From Alangreenwoodia sp964438605 (GTDB lineage: Bacteria; Bacillota; Clostridia; Peptostreptococcales; Anaerovoracaceae), in NCBI GenBank assembly GCA_964438605.1, contig CAYTKT010000004.1, forward strand, positions 1-64,000: a DNA stretch of 64,000 bases, in the 5' to 3' direction. Shown piece by piece: positions 27,101-34,197 of this stretch. A program made the translations under genes and the position numbers. Below the pieces are notes generated by a model that searched no databases, had not been told where the DNA came from, and worked only from the letters and a program-made list of their open reading frames with translations. Each line of letters opens with the position of its first letter. Positions within the stretch are counted from its first letter, which is position 1.

Positions 27101-27778
27101 GATATGACTTATAAGGGCCCGATTGACAAGTTCATGACGGATGAGCAGAAAGCTGAAATAGCACGTCTGGCGCAGCTTGAACCTCAGGACGTTCTTTACT
27201 TCATCAGCGACGAGCCTGATGTGGTGGCAAAATATGCTGGTCAGATCAGAACAGAAGTCGCGAAGCGGCTCGATCTGATTGACAAAGACAGATTTGAATT
27301 CTGCTATATCGTCGATTTTCCTATGTTTGAAATCAACGAGGAAACGGGTAAGATTGACTTTACCCACAATCCTTTCTCTATGCCGCAGGGTGAGATGGAA
27401 GCGCTGGAAACAATGGATCCGCTGGAAATCAATGCATATCAGTATGATATTGTCTGCAACGGCTATGAATTGTCTTCGGGTGCGGTGCGCAACCACAGGA
27501 CTGATGTCATGCTGAAAGCGTTTGAAATTGCGGGCTATGATGAGGATGTCGTAAAGCAGAAATTCGGAGCGCTCTATCATGCGTTCCAGTACGGCGCGCC
27601 GCCTCATGCTGGAATGGCGCCGGGTGTTGACCGTATCGTTATGCTGCTGACGGGCGAGGAAAATATTCGTGAGGTCATCCCGTTCCCGCTCAATTCCAAT
27701 GCACAGGATTTGATGTTCGGTTCGCCAGGCGAAGTTACGGAGCTTCAATTGCGGGAAGCGCATATTAAAATCAGGTAA
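24146..27778 (+). CDS. gatB-aspS: GatB - aspartyl-tRNA synthetase fusion protein
   Basis: 1210 aa in one uninterrupted frame. Residues 1-~505 are GatB: V-M-G-L-E-V-H start, C-G-C-S then H-T-C-P-V-C-M-G-M-P-G, and the YqeY-like tail ending T-V-N-G-L-L-R-E-K-L. Residues ~505-625 are an Ala/Lys/Glu/Gln-rich, probably coiled linker. From ~627 to the end is a bacterial-type AspRS: R-T-H-N-C-G-E-L, motif 2 (C-F-R-D-E-D-A-R-L-D-R-S-P-G-E-F), motif 3 (A-P-G-V-D-R-I-V-M-L-L). In V-R-N-H-G-G the His matches the position linked to non-discriminating AspRS. Known chemistry: the synthetase makes Asp-tRNA(Asn) and GatCAB amidates it. The fusion would keep the intermediate on one enzyme. An internal ATG at 26024 has no good SD, so a separate AspRS is less likely but possible. 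Confidence 0.95.
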   Translation: MEYEIVMGLEVHAELSTKTKIFCGCSTEFGGEPNSHTCPVCMGMPGSLPVLNKGVVDRAIKAGLAFHSDLQYTNIFDRKNYFYPDLPKDYQISQLYHPICLNGYIEIDNAAPGQNLDEYGMVRDNGAYENDGANGAIKTASGLEPVEPGKKRIRLHEIHMEEDAGKLVHDAAGTLIDYNRCGVPLIEIVSEPDFRSADEVIDYLEKLREMLVYMDVSDCKMQEGSMRADINLSVRPKGSSEFGTRTEMKNINSLKAIRRAIEFESKRQIDVLKSGGVIHQETRRWDDEKGETYAMRSKENAQDYRYFPDPDLIPVRLTEEWVQEMRDAMPELPQAKRERYVSQLKLPVDTARVLTSDRALASLFDDAYAACGKARETANTIATDIVALIKEAGIEASELKMDAKKLADIITLVADEKVNRSVGKELVAKLFKEDFDPVKYVEENDLMIVEDTELITSVIDSVIAEFPQSVTDYKAGREKAFGFMVGQTMRRLKGKGSPRTVNGLLREKLDGVKFDAEAVKAQEQAAKAAKMQEQEKKAAQTRQQKEAAKADREGMKLREARPEQLTAAEKALRRAQARNAKNAGQMGAAPDASETTGVIGETGTAGVANAADTTVLQRTGVTEGGDMRVAFRPNRYRTHNCGELRESHIGQDVRVSGWISTVRNHGGIVFVDLTDYYGVTQIVVTDEQIKGLSKETVILVHGKVLKRDEETINPNIATGLVEVKAEKIEVLGASLNSLPFEIERSKETREDVRLTYRYLDLRNPKVRNNMVFRSEIIKYLRHKMEDLGFLEIQTPILAASSPEGARDYLVPSRKHKGCFYALPQAPQQFKQLLMTSGFDRYFQIAPCFRDEDARLDRSPGEFYQLDFEMAFATQEDVFAVAEKVMYDTFTQFSDLPVSKPPFRRIPFKEAMLKYGTDKPDLRNPLVIIDLSDFFADVEFPAFRGKIVRAIRVPNAAKQSKSWFRDMEKFALSIGMKGLGYISVKDDMTYKGPIDKFMTDEQKAEIARLAQLEPQDVLYFISDEPDVVAKYAGQIRTEVAKRLDLIDKDRFEFCYIVDFPMFEINEETGKIDFTHNPFSMPQGEMEALETMDPLEINAYQYDIVCNGYELSSGAVRNHRTDVMLKAFEIAGYDEDVVKQKFGALYHAFQYGAPPHAGMAPGVDRIVMLLTGEENIREVIPFPLNSNAQDLMFGSPGEVTELQLREAHIKIR

Positions 27779-27807
27779 ATTAAAAAATATAGCCTTTTTT
27801 ACGTTTT

Positions 27808-27844
27808 CGGGCAAACGAAATTTCGTGAAAATTCCGTTTGCCCG
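27808..27844 (+). terminator. Possible terminator after gatB-aspS
   Basis: 10-bp perfect stem CGGGCAAACG (27808-27817) with CGTTTGCCCG (27835-27844). No T-run follows, but a TTTTTT lies just upstream, so it may act on the opposite strand or be a weak stop. Confidence 0.4.
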
Positions 27845-27898
27845 TTGTGAAAAACAGGAAAAATTCTGGGGAATTCCGGAATTTTGCGGAAATTTCAC

Positions 27899-27927
27899 TT
27901 GCAAATCATGAAAAGCGCTGTTATAAT
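27899..27927 (+). promoter_or_regulatory. Promoter of rpsF-ssb-rpsR
   Basis: TTGCAA (27899-27904), 17-bp spacer, perfect TATAAT (27922-27927). Confidence 0.8.
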
Positions 27928-27957
27928 ATCTAAGCTATTGTGTTGAATAGTAAAATA

Positions 27958-27990
27958 TCCTTGCCTCGGAAGACGAGGCCGGAAAGTCCA
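27958..27990 (+). promoter_or_regulatory. Candidate S6 leader (S6:S18 binding hairpin)
   Basis: The 5' UTR of rpsF has GCCTCG (27963-27968) pairing with CGAGGC (27974-27979), followed by CGG and the SD AAGGAGG. Position and the CCG next to the helix match the known S6:S18 autoregulatory leader of Firmicutes rpsF operons. Structure was judged by eye. Confidence 0.5.
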
Positions 27991-28005
27991 TAAGGAGGTG
28001 ACAAG

Positions 28006-28296
28006 ATGATAAATTACGAAGTAATGTTCATCCTGGAGGCTGATTTAGAGGAAGACGTTAAGAACGCTGCGGTTCAAATGGTCAAAGACATCATTACCGC
28101 GGGCGGCGGCGAAATCACTAAAGAAGACATCTGGGGAACGAGAAAGCTCGCGTATCCGATCCAGAAGAAGAACGAAGGATATTATGTAGTAGTAGAATTC
28201 CAGGCGGGTCCTGATCTCCCGAAGGAACTGGACAGAAGATTGAAGATTTCTGACGCCTGCATCAGACACATCATCATAAACAAAGACGAAAAATAG
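28006..28296 (+). CDS. rpsF: 30S ribosomal protein bS6
   Basis: 96 aa, standard length. M-I-N-Y-E-V-M-F-I-L and W-G-T-R-K-L-A-Y-P-I-Q-K are S6 hallmarks. Strong SD AAGGAGG. First gene of the conserved rpsF-ssb-rpsR operon; S6 pairs with S18 on the 30S platform. Confidence 0.97.
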   Translation: MINYEVMFILEADLEEDVKNAAVQMVKDIITAGGGEITKEDIWGTRKLAYPIQKKNEGYYVVVEFQAGPDLPKELDRRLKISDACIRHIIINKDEK

Positions 28297-28349
28297 TTTT
28301 CTGAACTCACAGTGAAAACCTTCTTCGTCTGGATGAGAAGGAGTTTAAC

Positions 28350-28880
28350 ATGAACGTAGTCGTATTAATTGGCAGATTGACAAGAGATCCGGAACTCAGA
28401 TACACGAATTCGCAGATGCCTGTTTGTTCGGCGACGCTGGCGGTAGACCGCCCTGTAGCCAGAAGTCAGGGAAATGAAAAGCAAACGGACTTTATAAGAA
28501 TCACGCTGTTTGGAAAGCAGGCTGAAATATTTTCAAGGTATCTGACGAAAGGTCGCCAGGTTGCGGTGGAAGGCCGAATTCAGACGGGTTCGTACCAAAA
28601 TCAGAAAGGTGACACTGTGTATACGACAGATGTTTACGTAAATAGATTTGATTTTATCGGCAACAGGAACGATTCTCAGACAGGCGGCAGTAATTATGGC
28701 GCCGGAAGTTATAGCGGAGATGTTCCGGGTGGAAACGGCGGCAATAGTTATGATAACTCTGTCAACCAACAACAGGAAACAGGCGTGGGCGGCGCGTCGG
28801 CGCAAACCCAGCAGGCTCAACAGTCCCCTGGAATTCCGGAAGGTTTTGAGGCCATTGACGACGACGATATTCCATTCTAA
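28350..28880 (+). CDS. ssb: Single-stranded DNA-binding protein
   Basis: 176 aa. Residues 1-~105 form the OB fold (M-N-V-V-V-L-I-G-R-L-T-R-D-P-E-L-R, F-I-R-I-T-L-F-G). A Gly/Asn/Gln-rich flexible linker follows, ending in the acidic tip D-D-D-D-I-P-F that recruits replication and repair partners. It sits between the two ribosomal genes as usual in Firmicutes. The start follows AGAAGGAG. Confidence 0.96.
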   Translation: MNVVVLIGRLTRDPELRYTNSQMPVCSATLAVDRPVARSQGNEKQTDFIRITLFGKQAEIFSRYLTKGRQVAVEGRIQTGSYQNQKGDTVYTTDVYVNRFDFIGNRNDSQTGGSNYGAGSYSGDVPGGNGGNSYDNSVNQQQETGVGGASAQTQQAQQSPGIPEGFEAIDDDDIPF

Positions 28881-28898
28881 AGAGAGGAGACGTGCGCT

Positions 28899-29141
28899 AT
28901 GGAAAAGAGAAGAGGCGGCATGAGAAGGAAAAAGGTTTGCCAGTTCTGTATGCAGAAGAAGCAGAACGGTGCAGCAAATATTGATTATAAAGATGTCGAC
29001 ACACTCAAAAAATATGTGACGGAGAGAGGAAAGATCCTCCCTAAAAGAATCACAGGGACTTGTGCCATTCATCAAAGAGAAGTCACAAAGGCGATCAAGA
29101 GAGCAAGAACGGTCGCTCTGCTCCCTTACACTCAGGACTGA
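28899..29141 (+). CDS. rpsR: 30S ribosomal protein bS18
   Basis: 80 aa, normal length. C-Q-F-C near the N-terminus (a possible Zn-type C+ form), then Y-V-T-E-R-G-K-I-L-P-K-R-I-T-G-T and K-A-I-K-R-A-R are diagnostic. SD GAGAGGAGA. Last gene of the S6 operon. Confidence 0.97.
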   Translation: MEKRRGGMRRKKVCQFCMQKKQNGAANIDYKDVDTLKKYVTERGKILPKRITGTCAIHQREVTKAIKRARTVALLPYTQD

Positions 29142-29178
29142 TCCTGTAAAAACTTTGATTTAAAAACATGAAAGAAAA

Positions 29179-29216
29179 GACAGGAAAACGCACGACGCGT
29201 TTTCCTGTCAGTGTTT
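29179..29216 (+). terminator. Terminator of the rpsF-ssb-rpsR operon
   Basis: 13-bp perfect stem GACAGGAAAACGC (29179-29191) with 29197-29209, loop ACGAC, then AGTGTTT. Confidence 0.75.
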
Positions 29217-29303
29217 CGTATAAGTTCTGCTGCAAACGACAAGTGCCGGAAAATGAGAAACGTTGCATTTTTCATTTCCCCGCAGATGTTTTAAGCGAAA
29301 TTC

Positions 29304-29330
29304 ATCCGGCATCTTCCGTGCCGGATTTTT
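29304..29330 (+). terminator. Second intrinsic terminator before gdpP
   Basis: ATCCGGCA (29304-29311) pairs with TGCCGGAT (29319-29326), followed by T-rich TTTTTGCATTTTT. It has no obvious gene of its own. Confidence 0.65.
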
Positions 29331-29423
29331 GCATTTTTGCATTATTGTATAAATTGCTTAAAACGTTGGAAAACAGCGGTTTCCAGATTTGTGGCTGTTG
29401 AATTACGACTTTGGATGTGTTAC

Positions 29424-29429
29424 TATAAT
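29424..29429 (+). promoter_or_regulatory. Possible -10 box for gdpP operon
   Basis: TATAAT within TTACTATAATACGG. No -35 at standard spacing: TTGAAT is 20 bp and TTACGA 15 bp upstream. Confidence 0.35.
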
Positions 29430-29809
29430 ACGGTCAGATTTGAGGACGGAGCAATACGGGGCCTGTTCACATTCAAAATTAAATTCAGTGGTGTATTCAA
29501 AACAGAGCATTCCGTTTCGGTTCCTATAATCGGAACGACATGGATGAATCAGGTTTGCAGACAAATGAGCATGAAGCGGCCCGGATTGCGTCCAAAATGG
29601 CATCGGCCGGGTTAGACTTACGGTCGGCGGGTACAAACCGGCCCGGATTCCCGCTTCAGTCGGCAGACCGGATTTGAGATAATCATTCGCGGTCGACTCA
29701 GGGAACAGAACTCAGTACGCTGCGCCGCACTGCGGTGCGTGGAAAACGAAACGGGATTCTGCCGCATATGACGGCAGATCTGTGCCCGGAATGGGAGAGG
29801 GCAAAGCTT

Positions 29810-32026
29810 ATGAAGAGAAAATCAAGAAATCAACCGTTTTTATCGGGAATTTCAAAGATCGATATTATCGTGATGGTGATCATGACACTGATTCTCGGAT
29901 TGGCCAAACCAATTCTGGCCATTGTGGGAATCCTGCTGACACTCGTCGCCGTAACGATCAATCTGAAGGTAACAGATGATAATTCCAGGGCGTTCAGTGA
30001 ATATCTCGATGGTATTACTGCGGGTCTTGATGAAACGATCACAACTTCTGTGATTTTTAACCCTCTGCCGCTGTGCATTATCGACAACAAGGGTACCCTG
30101 ATGTGGTACAATGAAAAATTTGAGGATCTTTTCGACGACCTGAAGCGGACAAAGTCAAATATTTATGATTTGACGGGAGTTAAACTGCATGAGCTGGATA
30201 ACGAAGAACTGAAGGACAAGACGATTCTTGTCAAGTCAAAGCATATGAAGGAGCGAAAATTCCGCGTCATCGTATCTCAGCCGCAAAACAGTATGCAGGG
30301 AGCGCGTATGCTTCACTGGGTGGAGACGACGACGATAGATCAGATCAAGGAAAAATATCGGGATGAGCGTATCTGTATTGCCTATGTCAATGTCGATAAT
30401 TATGATGATATTATCGCTTCGGTGCCGGATGAAAGAAAAGCAGGCATCGGCGCCGAGATTGAGAATACAATAAGGACGTGGGCAACTCGTTCCCAGGCGG
30501 GTTTCATGCGTATGGGAAAGGCGAAATACGCATTGATCTTCGATTTCAGGACGCTTGAAAATATCGAAGCAAACAAGTTCCCGATTCTGGACGAGATTCG
30601 CTCGATCGAGACGGGCGGTGAAATTCCAGCATCGCTGAGTATCGGCGTTGGGGCGTCGGGAAAAACTCCGGCACAGACTGAAGAGTACGCGGCGGCTGCG
30701 CTGGATCTCTGTCTCGGACGCGGCGGAGATCAGGCGGTTGTCCGGAAAGGCTCGATTTACGATTATTACGGAGGAAAGTTACAGACTGTTGAAAAGCGCA
30801 ACAAAGGGAAGTCGCGGATTATCGCGCTGGCGCTCAGGCAGTTGATCGACCAGGCACCGCATATCTTTGTTATGGGTCATGTCATGCCGGATATGGACTG
30901 TTTTGGTGCGTCACTGGGTATTGCGCGCATCGCGAAAAACAGGGGCAAAAAGGCAAATATCGTCATCGATTCGCCGGAAGCTATTGATATTTTATATAAT
31001 TTAGCAAAAACGGAAAAAAGTTATAATTTCCTGTCGGCGGAACAAGCAGAAATGGAAATAGGAAAAGAAGACCTGCTGATCATCGTAGATACTTATAAAC
31101 CGGGAATGACGTCTTGTCCGAAACTGCTTGAGATCGCGGAGAAGATTGTCGTCATTGACCATCACAGACGGAGTACCGATTCCATATCGAATCCGACGCT
31201 GCTTTATCTAGAGCCTTACGCATCGTCGGCATCGGAGCTGGTGACTGAGATTTTCCAATACATCGCAACGGAAAAGAAGAGTATCGGAAAACTGGAAGCA
31301 GAAGCGCTGCTGGCCGGCATTGCACTGGACACGAAGAACTTTGCCGTTAAAACAGGGGTGCGCACATTTGACGCTGCGTCCTGGCTGCGCAGGCAGGGTG
31401 CGGACACGACGCATGTAAAGCAGTTTTTCCGGGTGGATATTAACTCGTCGAAACTCGAAGCGAAAATTGTGTCACAGGCTTCTTTATTGCCGGGAAATAT
31501 TGTTATTTCTTATTTCGATGAGCCGACAGAAAATATTTCCATGCTGATTTCTATGGCGGCGAATGCGCTGCTGGAAATCAGGGATATCAGGGCGAGTATC
31601 GTGTTGGGTGTCGATAAGGACGGACGGACGCGTGTCAGCGCCCGGTCGTTTGGTGATCTGAATGTGCAGCGTATTATGGAGAAACTTGGCGGAGGCGGTC
31701 ATCTGACGATGGCGGGAGCACAGCTTGATGTTTCCATGGAAGAAGCGATTCGGCAGGTGGAAATGGTGACGGCGGAATTTCTTGAAGAGGAGCGTCAGGA
31801 ATTGCTGGCTAAGGAAGCGGCTGAGAAGGAAAAGGCGAAAGCCGCGATGGAAAAAGAGGAAGCACGGATTGCAGCCGAAAAAGAAAAGCTTAAAGCTGCA
31901 TCGATAAAGGAGAAATTTAAGACGACGGGTCTTGAAAAAATCAGAGCGGCGACTGTGTCAGAAAAAGAGAAGGAACGCAAGGATGATACAAAGCGCCTGC
32001 AGGTGCCGACGGAATCTCAGGAATAA
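29810..32026 (+). CDS. gdpP: Cyclic-di-AMP phosphodiesterase GdpP
   Basis: 738 aa from ATG 29810 (SD GAGAGG, weak), where the family N-terminus begins; the open frame continues upstream to 29735 without a better start. Two membrane helices (~17-55), a PAS-like domain (~90-170), a degenerate GGDEF (~180-320), a DHH domain (G-H-V-M-P-D-M-D, then V-I-D-H-H-R-R) and DHHA1 (G-G-G-G-H-L-T-M-A-G-A) are in order. It hydrolyses c-di-AMP, affecting turgor and wall stress. The C-terminal ~75 residues are a Lys/Glu/Ala-rich charged tail beyond the usual end (~655 aa). gdpP-rplI-dnaB order is conserved in Firmicutes. Confidence 0.93.
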   Translation: MKRKSRNQPFLSGISKIDIIVMVIMTLILGLAKPILAIVGILLTLVAVTINLKVTDDNSRAFSEYLDGITAGLDETITTSVIFNPLPLCIIDNKGTLMWYNEKFEDLFDDLKRTKSNIYDLTGVKLHELDNEELKDKTILVKSKHMKERKFRVIVSQPQNSMQGARMLHWVETTTIDQIKEKYRDERICIAYVNVDNYDDIIASVPDERKAGIGAEIENTIRTWATRSQAGFMRMGKAKYALIFDFRTLENIEANKFPILDEIRSIETGGEIPASLSIGVGASGKTPAQTEEYAAAALDLCLGRGGDQAVVRKGSIYDYYGGKLQTVEKRNKGKSRIIALALRQLIDQAPHIFVMGHVMPDMDCFGASLGIARIAKNRGKKANIVIDSPEAIDILYNLAKTEKSYNFLSAEQAEMEIGKEDLLIIVDTYKPGMTSCPKLLEIAEKIVVIDHHRRSTDSISNPTLLYLEPYASSASELVTEIFQYIATEKKSIGKLEAEALLAGIALDTKNFAVKTGVRTFDAASWLRRQGADTTHVKQFFRVDINSSKLEAKIVSQASLLPGNIVISYFDEPTENISMLISMAANALLEIRDIRASIVLGVDKDGRTRVSARSFGDLNVQRIMEKLGGGGHLTMAGAQLDVSMEEAIRQVEMVTAEFLEEERQELLAKEAAEKEKAKAAMEKEEARIAAEKEKLKAASIKEKFKTTGLEKIRAATVSEKEKERKDDTKRLQVPTESQE

Positions 32027-32029
32027 AGG

Positions 32030-32045
32030 CGTTTCACGTGAAACA
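32030..32045. other. parS site (ParB/Spo0J binding)
   Basis: CGTTTCACGTGAAACA matches the consensus parS 16-mer TGTTTCACGTGAAACA at 15 of 16 positions, including the full 14-bp palindrome. It begins three bases after the gdpP stop. parS sites cluster near the origin, in line with the surrounding genes. Confidence 0.88.
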
Positions 32046-32118
32046 AAATGCGAAATACCTGAAACAGAAAAAAGCAGCGCACATGCGCGGAAATCTGAGA
32101 AGAAGGGGGAAATGAGGT

Positions 32119-32562
32119 ATGAAAGTTATATTGCTGCAGGATGTCAGAGGCCAGGGAAAAGCCGGTGAAATCATTAAAGTCAGTGATGGTTACGCCAGAA
32201 ATATGCTGTTCCCGAAAAATCTCGCAAAGGAAGCAACTCCGGGCAATATTAAAGCGTTGGAGACAAAAAAAGCAAAAGAAGCGGAACGTTTGGCGGAAAA
32301 GAAGAAGGAAGCAGAGGAACTGAAAAAAGTTCTTGAAAAAGAAATAATCCAATTGAAATCAAAAGGCGGTGAAGGCGGCAGACTATTCGGCTCCGTGACG
32401 AATGTCGATGTAGCTGAAGCGATTAAAACGCAGCTTCAGATTGATATTGACAAAAAGAAGATCAATATTCCGTCACCGATTAAAATGGTAGGAAGACACG
32501 CGGTCGATATTAAGCTGTTTACCGATGTCAGTGTAAGGGTGACGGTGGAAGTTTCCGTATAA
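32119..32562 (+). CDS. rplI: 50S ribosomal protein bL9
   Basis: 147 aa, standard length. M-K-V-I-L-L-Q-D-V, G-Y-A-R-N-M-L-F-P-K-N-L-A and the long Lys/Glu helix (~50-80) linking two globular domains are typical. SD GGGGGAAATGAGGT. Lies between gdpP and dnaB as in other Firmicutes. Confidence 0.97.
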   Translation: MKVILLQDVRGQGKAGEIIKVSDGYARNMLFPKNLAKEATPGNIKALETKKAKEAERLAEKKKEAEELKKVLEKEIIQLKSKGGEGGRLFGSVTNVDVAEAIKTQLQIDIDKKKINIPSPIKMVGRHAVDIKLFTDVSVRVTVEVSV

Positions 32563-32590
32563 TTATGAATATATAAATAAGGAAAGTCAA

Positions 32591-33919
32591 ATGGAACAAA
32601 GAATACCGCCCCACAGCGATCATGCGGAACGTTCCGTTCTCGGTGCAATTATGCTGAGTAAAGACGCACTGTTTGACGTTCTTGAGATCCTGACGCCGGA
32701 TGATTTTTACAGCGAAATCAATCGCGAGATTTTTACGGCAGCGTGGGATTTGAACAGGGCGTCAACCCCTGTCGATGCGCTGACGGTTAGTGAGGAATTG
32801 AAAAAACGGAAGACGTTGGAGATGGTCGGCGGCAGAGCTTACGTGGCAAGTCTGTCCGGTATGATTCTATCTACGGCCAATGCCACAGCTTATGCGAAAA
32901 TCGTCAGGGAAAATGCGGTTTTGCGAAGGTTGATCTCCGTTTCGGCGGACATCATGGAAAAAAGCTATAAAGAATCAACGGATGCTACACAGGTTCTCGA
33001 TTTTGCGGAGCAGGGCATTTTCGATATTGCCCGTCTGAACCAGAAGCGTGATTTTACGCTGCTCAAAGATATTTTATGGGAAAATATGGACGAAATCGAC
33101 AGACTGTCAGGACTGGACGGCGGGCTGACGGGTCTGACCACGGGATTTGTAGATCTGGACGCAAAGACATCGGGCCTTCAAAAATCAGATCTGATTATTC
33201 TGGCGGCGCGTCCGAGTATGGGAAAGACGGCGTTTGCTTTGAATATCGCTCAGAATGCGGCGCTCAAAGGCGGCGCTCATGTTCTGATTTTTTCACTGGA
33301 AATGTCGAAGGAGCAGCTTGGGCAAAGACTTTTGAGTATTGATTCCTGTGTGGAGCTTTCGCGTCTTAAAACGGGCGAGCTTTCAAGAGGTGACTGGGAG
33401 GATTTGAATATAGCCATCGATCGCTTATCGGGCGCTCAGATTTATATTGACGACACACCGGGCATTTCCGTTATGGAGATGAAAAACAAGTGCAGGCGGC
33501 TTAAAGCAGAAAAAGGGCTTGATCTGGTCGTCGTCGATTATCTGCAGCTTATGAGTTTTGAAGGAAAATCGGAAGGACGCCAGCAGGAAGTCAGCACACT
33601 GTCGCGGATGCTGAAGCAGCTGGCCAGAGAGATGGAGTGTCCGGTTATCGTTTTATCCCAGCTTTCCCGTGCGGTGGAGCAGCGGATGGATCACAGGCCG
33701 CAGCTTTCTGATCTCAGAGAGTCGGGGGCGATTGAGCAGGACGCAGATATTGTAATGTTTCTTTACAGGGACGAATATTATAATCCCGAAACGACGGAAA
33801 AGCCGAATACCTGCGAAGTCATTATCGCAAAGCAGCGGAACGGCCCGACGGGCAGTCTGGACTTGACATGGCTCGGAAAATATACAAAATTTGCAGACAG
33901 AAGTCCGCTGCAGATCTGA
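32591..33919 (+). CDS. dnaB: Replicative DNA helicase DnaB
   Basis: 442 aa. The N-terminal domain starts I-P-P-H-S-D-H-A-E-R-S-V-L-G-A-I-M. The RecA-like domain has Walker A A-R-P-S-M-G-K-T-A-F-A (~206-216), Walker B L-V-V-V-D-Y-L-Q-L-M and S-Q-L-S-R-A-V-E-Q-R. The hexameric helicase unwinds DNA at the fork; in Firmicutes this protein is also called DnaC. SD AGGAAAG. 29 bases after rplI, same operon. Confidence 0.96.
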   Translation: MEQRIPPHSDHAERSVLGAIMLSKDALFDVLEILTPDDFYSEINREIFTAAWDLNRASTPVDALTVSEELKKRKTLEMVGGRAYVASLSGMILSTANATAYAKIVRENAVLRRLISVSADIMEKSYKESTDATQVLDFAEQGIFDIARLNQKRDFTLLKDILWENMDEIDRLSGLDGGLTGLTTGFVDLDAKTSGLQKSDLIILAARPSMGKTAFALNIAQNAALKGGAHVLIFSLEMSKEQLGQRLLSIDSCVELSRLKTGELSRGDWEDLNIAIDRLSGAQIYIDDTPGISVMEMKNKCRRLKAEKGLDLVVVDYLQLMSFEGKSEGRQQEVSTLSRMLKQLAREMECPVIVLSQLSRAVEQRMDHRPQLSDLRESGAIEQDADIVMFLYRDEYYNPETTEKPNTCEVIIAKQRNGPTGSLDLTWLGKYTKFADRSPLQI

Positions 33920-34153
33920 CGCAAGCGGCAGGGCCGGCAGCGTGAGGAAAGCGTAATTGATATAAAAAGAGATAATCTGCTGATTCAGCGGATTCATTAA
34001 GGTTTCATACTTAAAATACAAATTCAAAGAGTGAAAACTTTGAACACGGGTGTGACTTAACAGTTTTATTGTTAAATATTACTTCATGTTACTCAATAAT
34101 TTTTAACACCGAAAAGGGATTGCCGGCAAGTGGAAAGACATGCCGGACTTCGG

Positions 34154-34170
34154 AGCCGGTCGAACCGGCT
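34154..34170 (+). promoter_or_regulatory. Small hairpin just before purA SD
   Basis: AGCCGGT (34154-34160), loop CGA, ACCGGCT (34164-34170), ending 13 bases before AAAGGA. It may affect translation or mRNA stability; its role is unknown. Confidence 0.35.
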
Positions 34171-34197
34171 GTTCGGTGAAACGAAAGGATGGAAGCA

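Larger units (their letters stand above)
29210..29809. other. 600-bp gap between rpsR and gdpP
   Basis: Contains a second terminator (29304-29330), a TATAAT (29424-29429) that could start the gdpP transcript, and then about 370 nt of leader-like, GC-richer sequence with a few short dyads. No gene is supported; small ORFs here lack SD and family features. Confidence 0.4.

Noticed and set aside
26024..27778. Separate aspS starting at internal ATG
   Set aside because: No good SD before 26024 and the frame is continuous with GatB; the fusion is the simpler reading.
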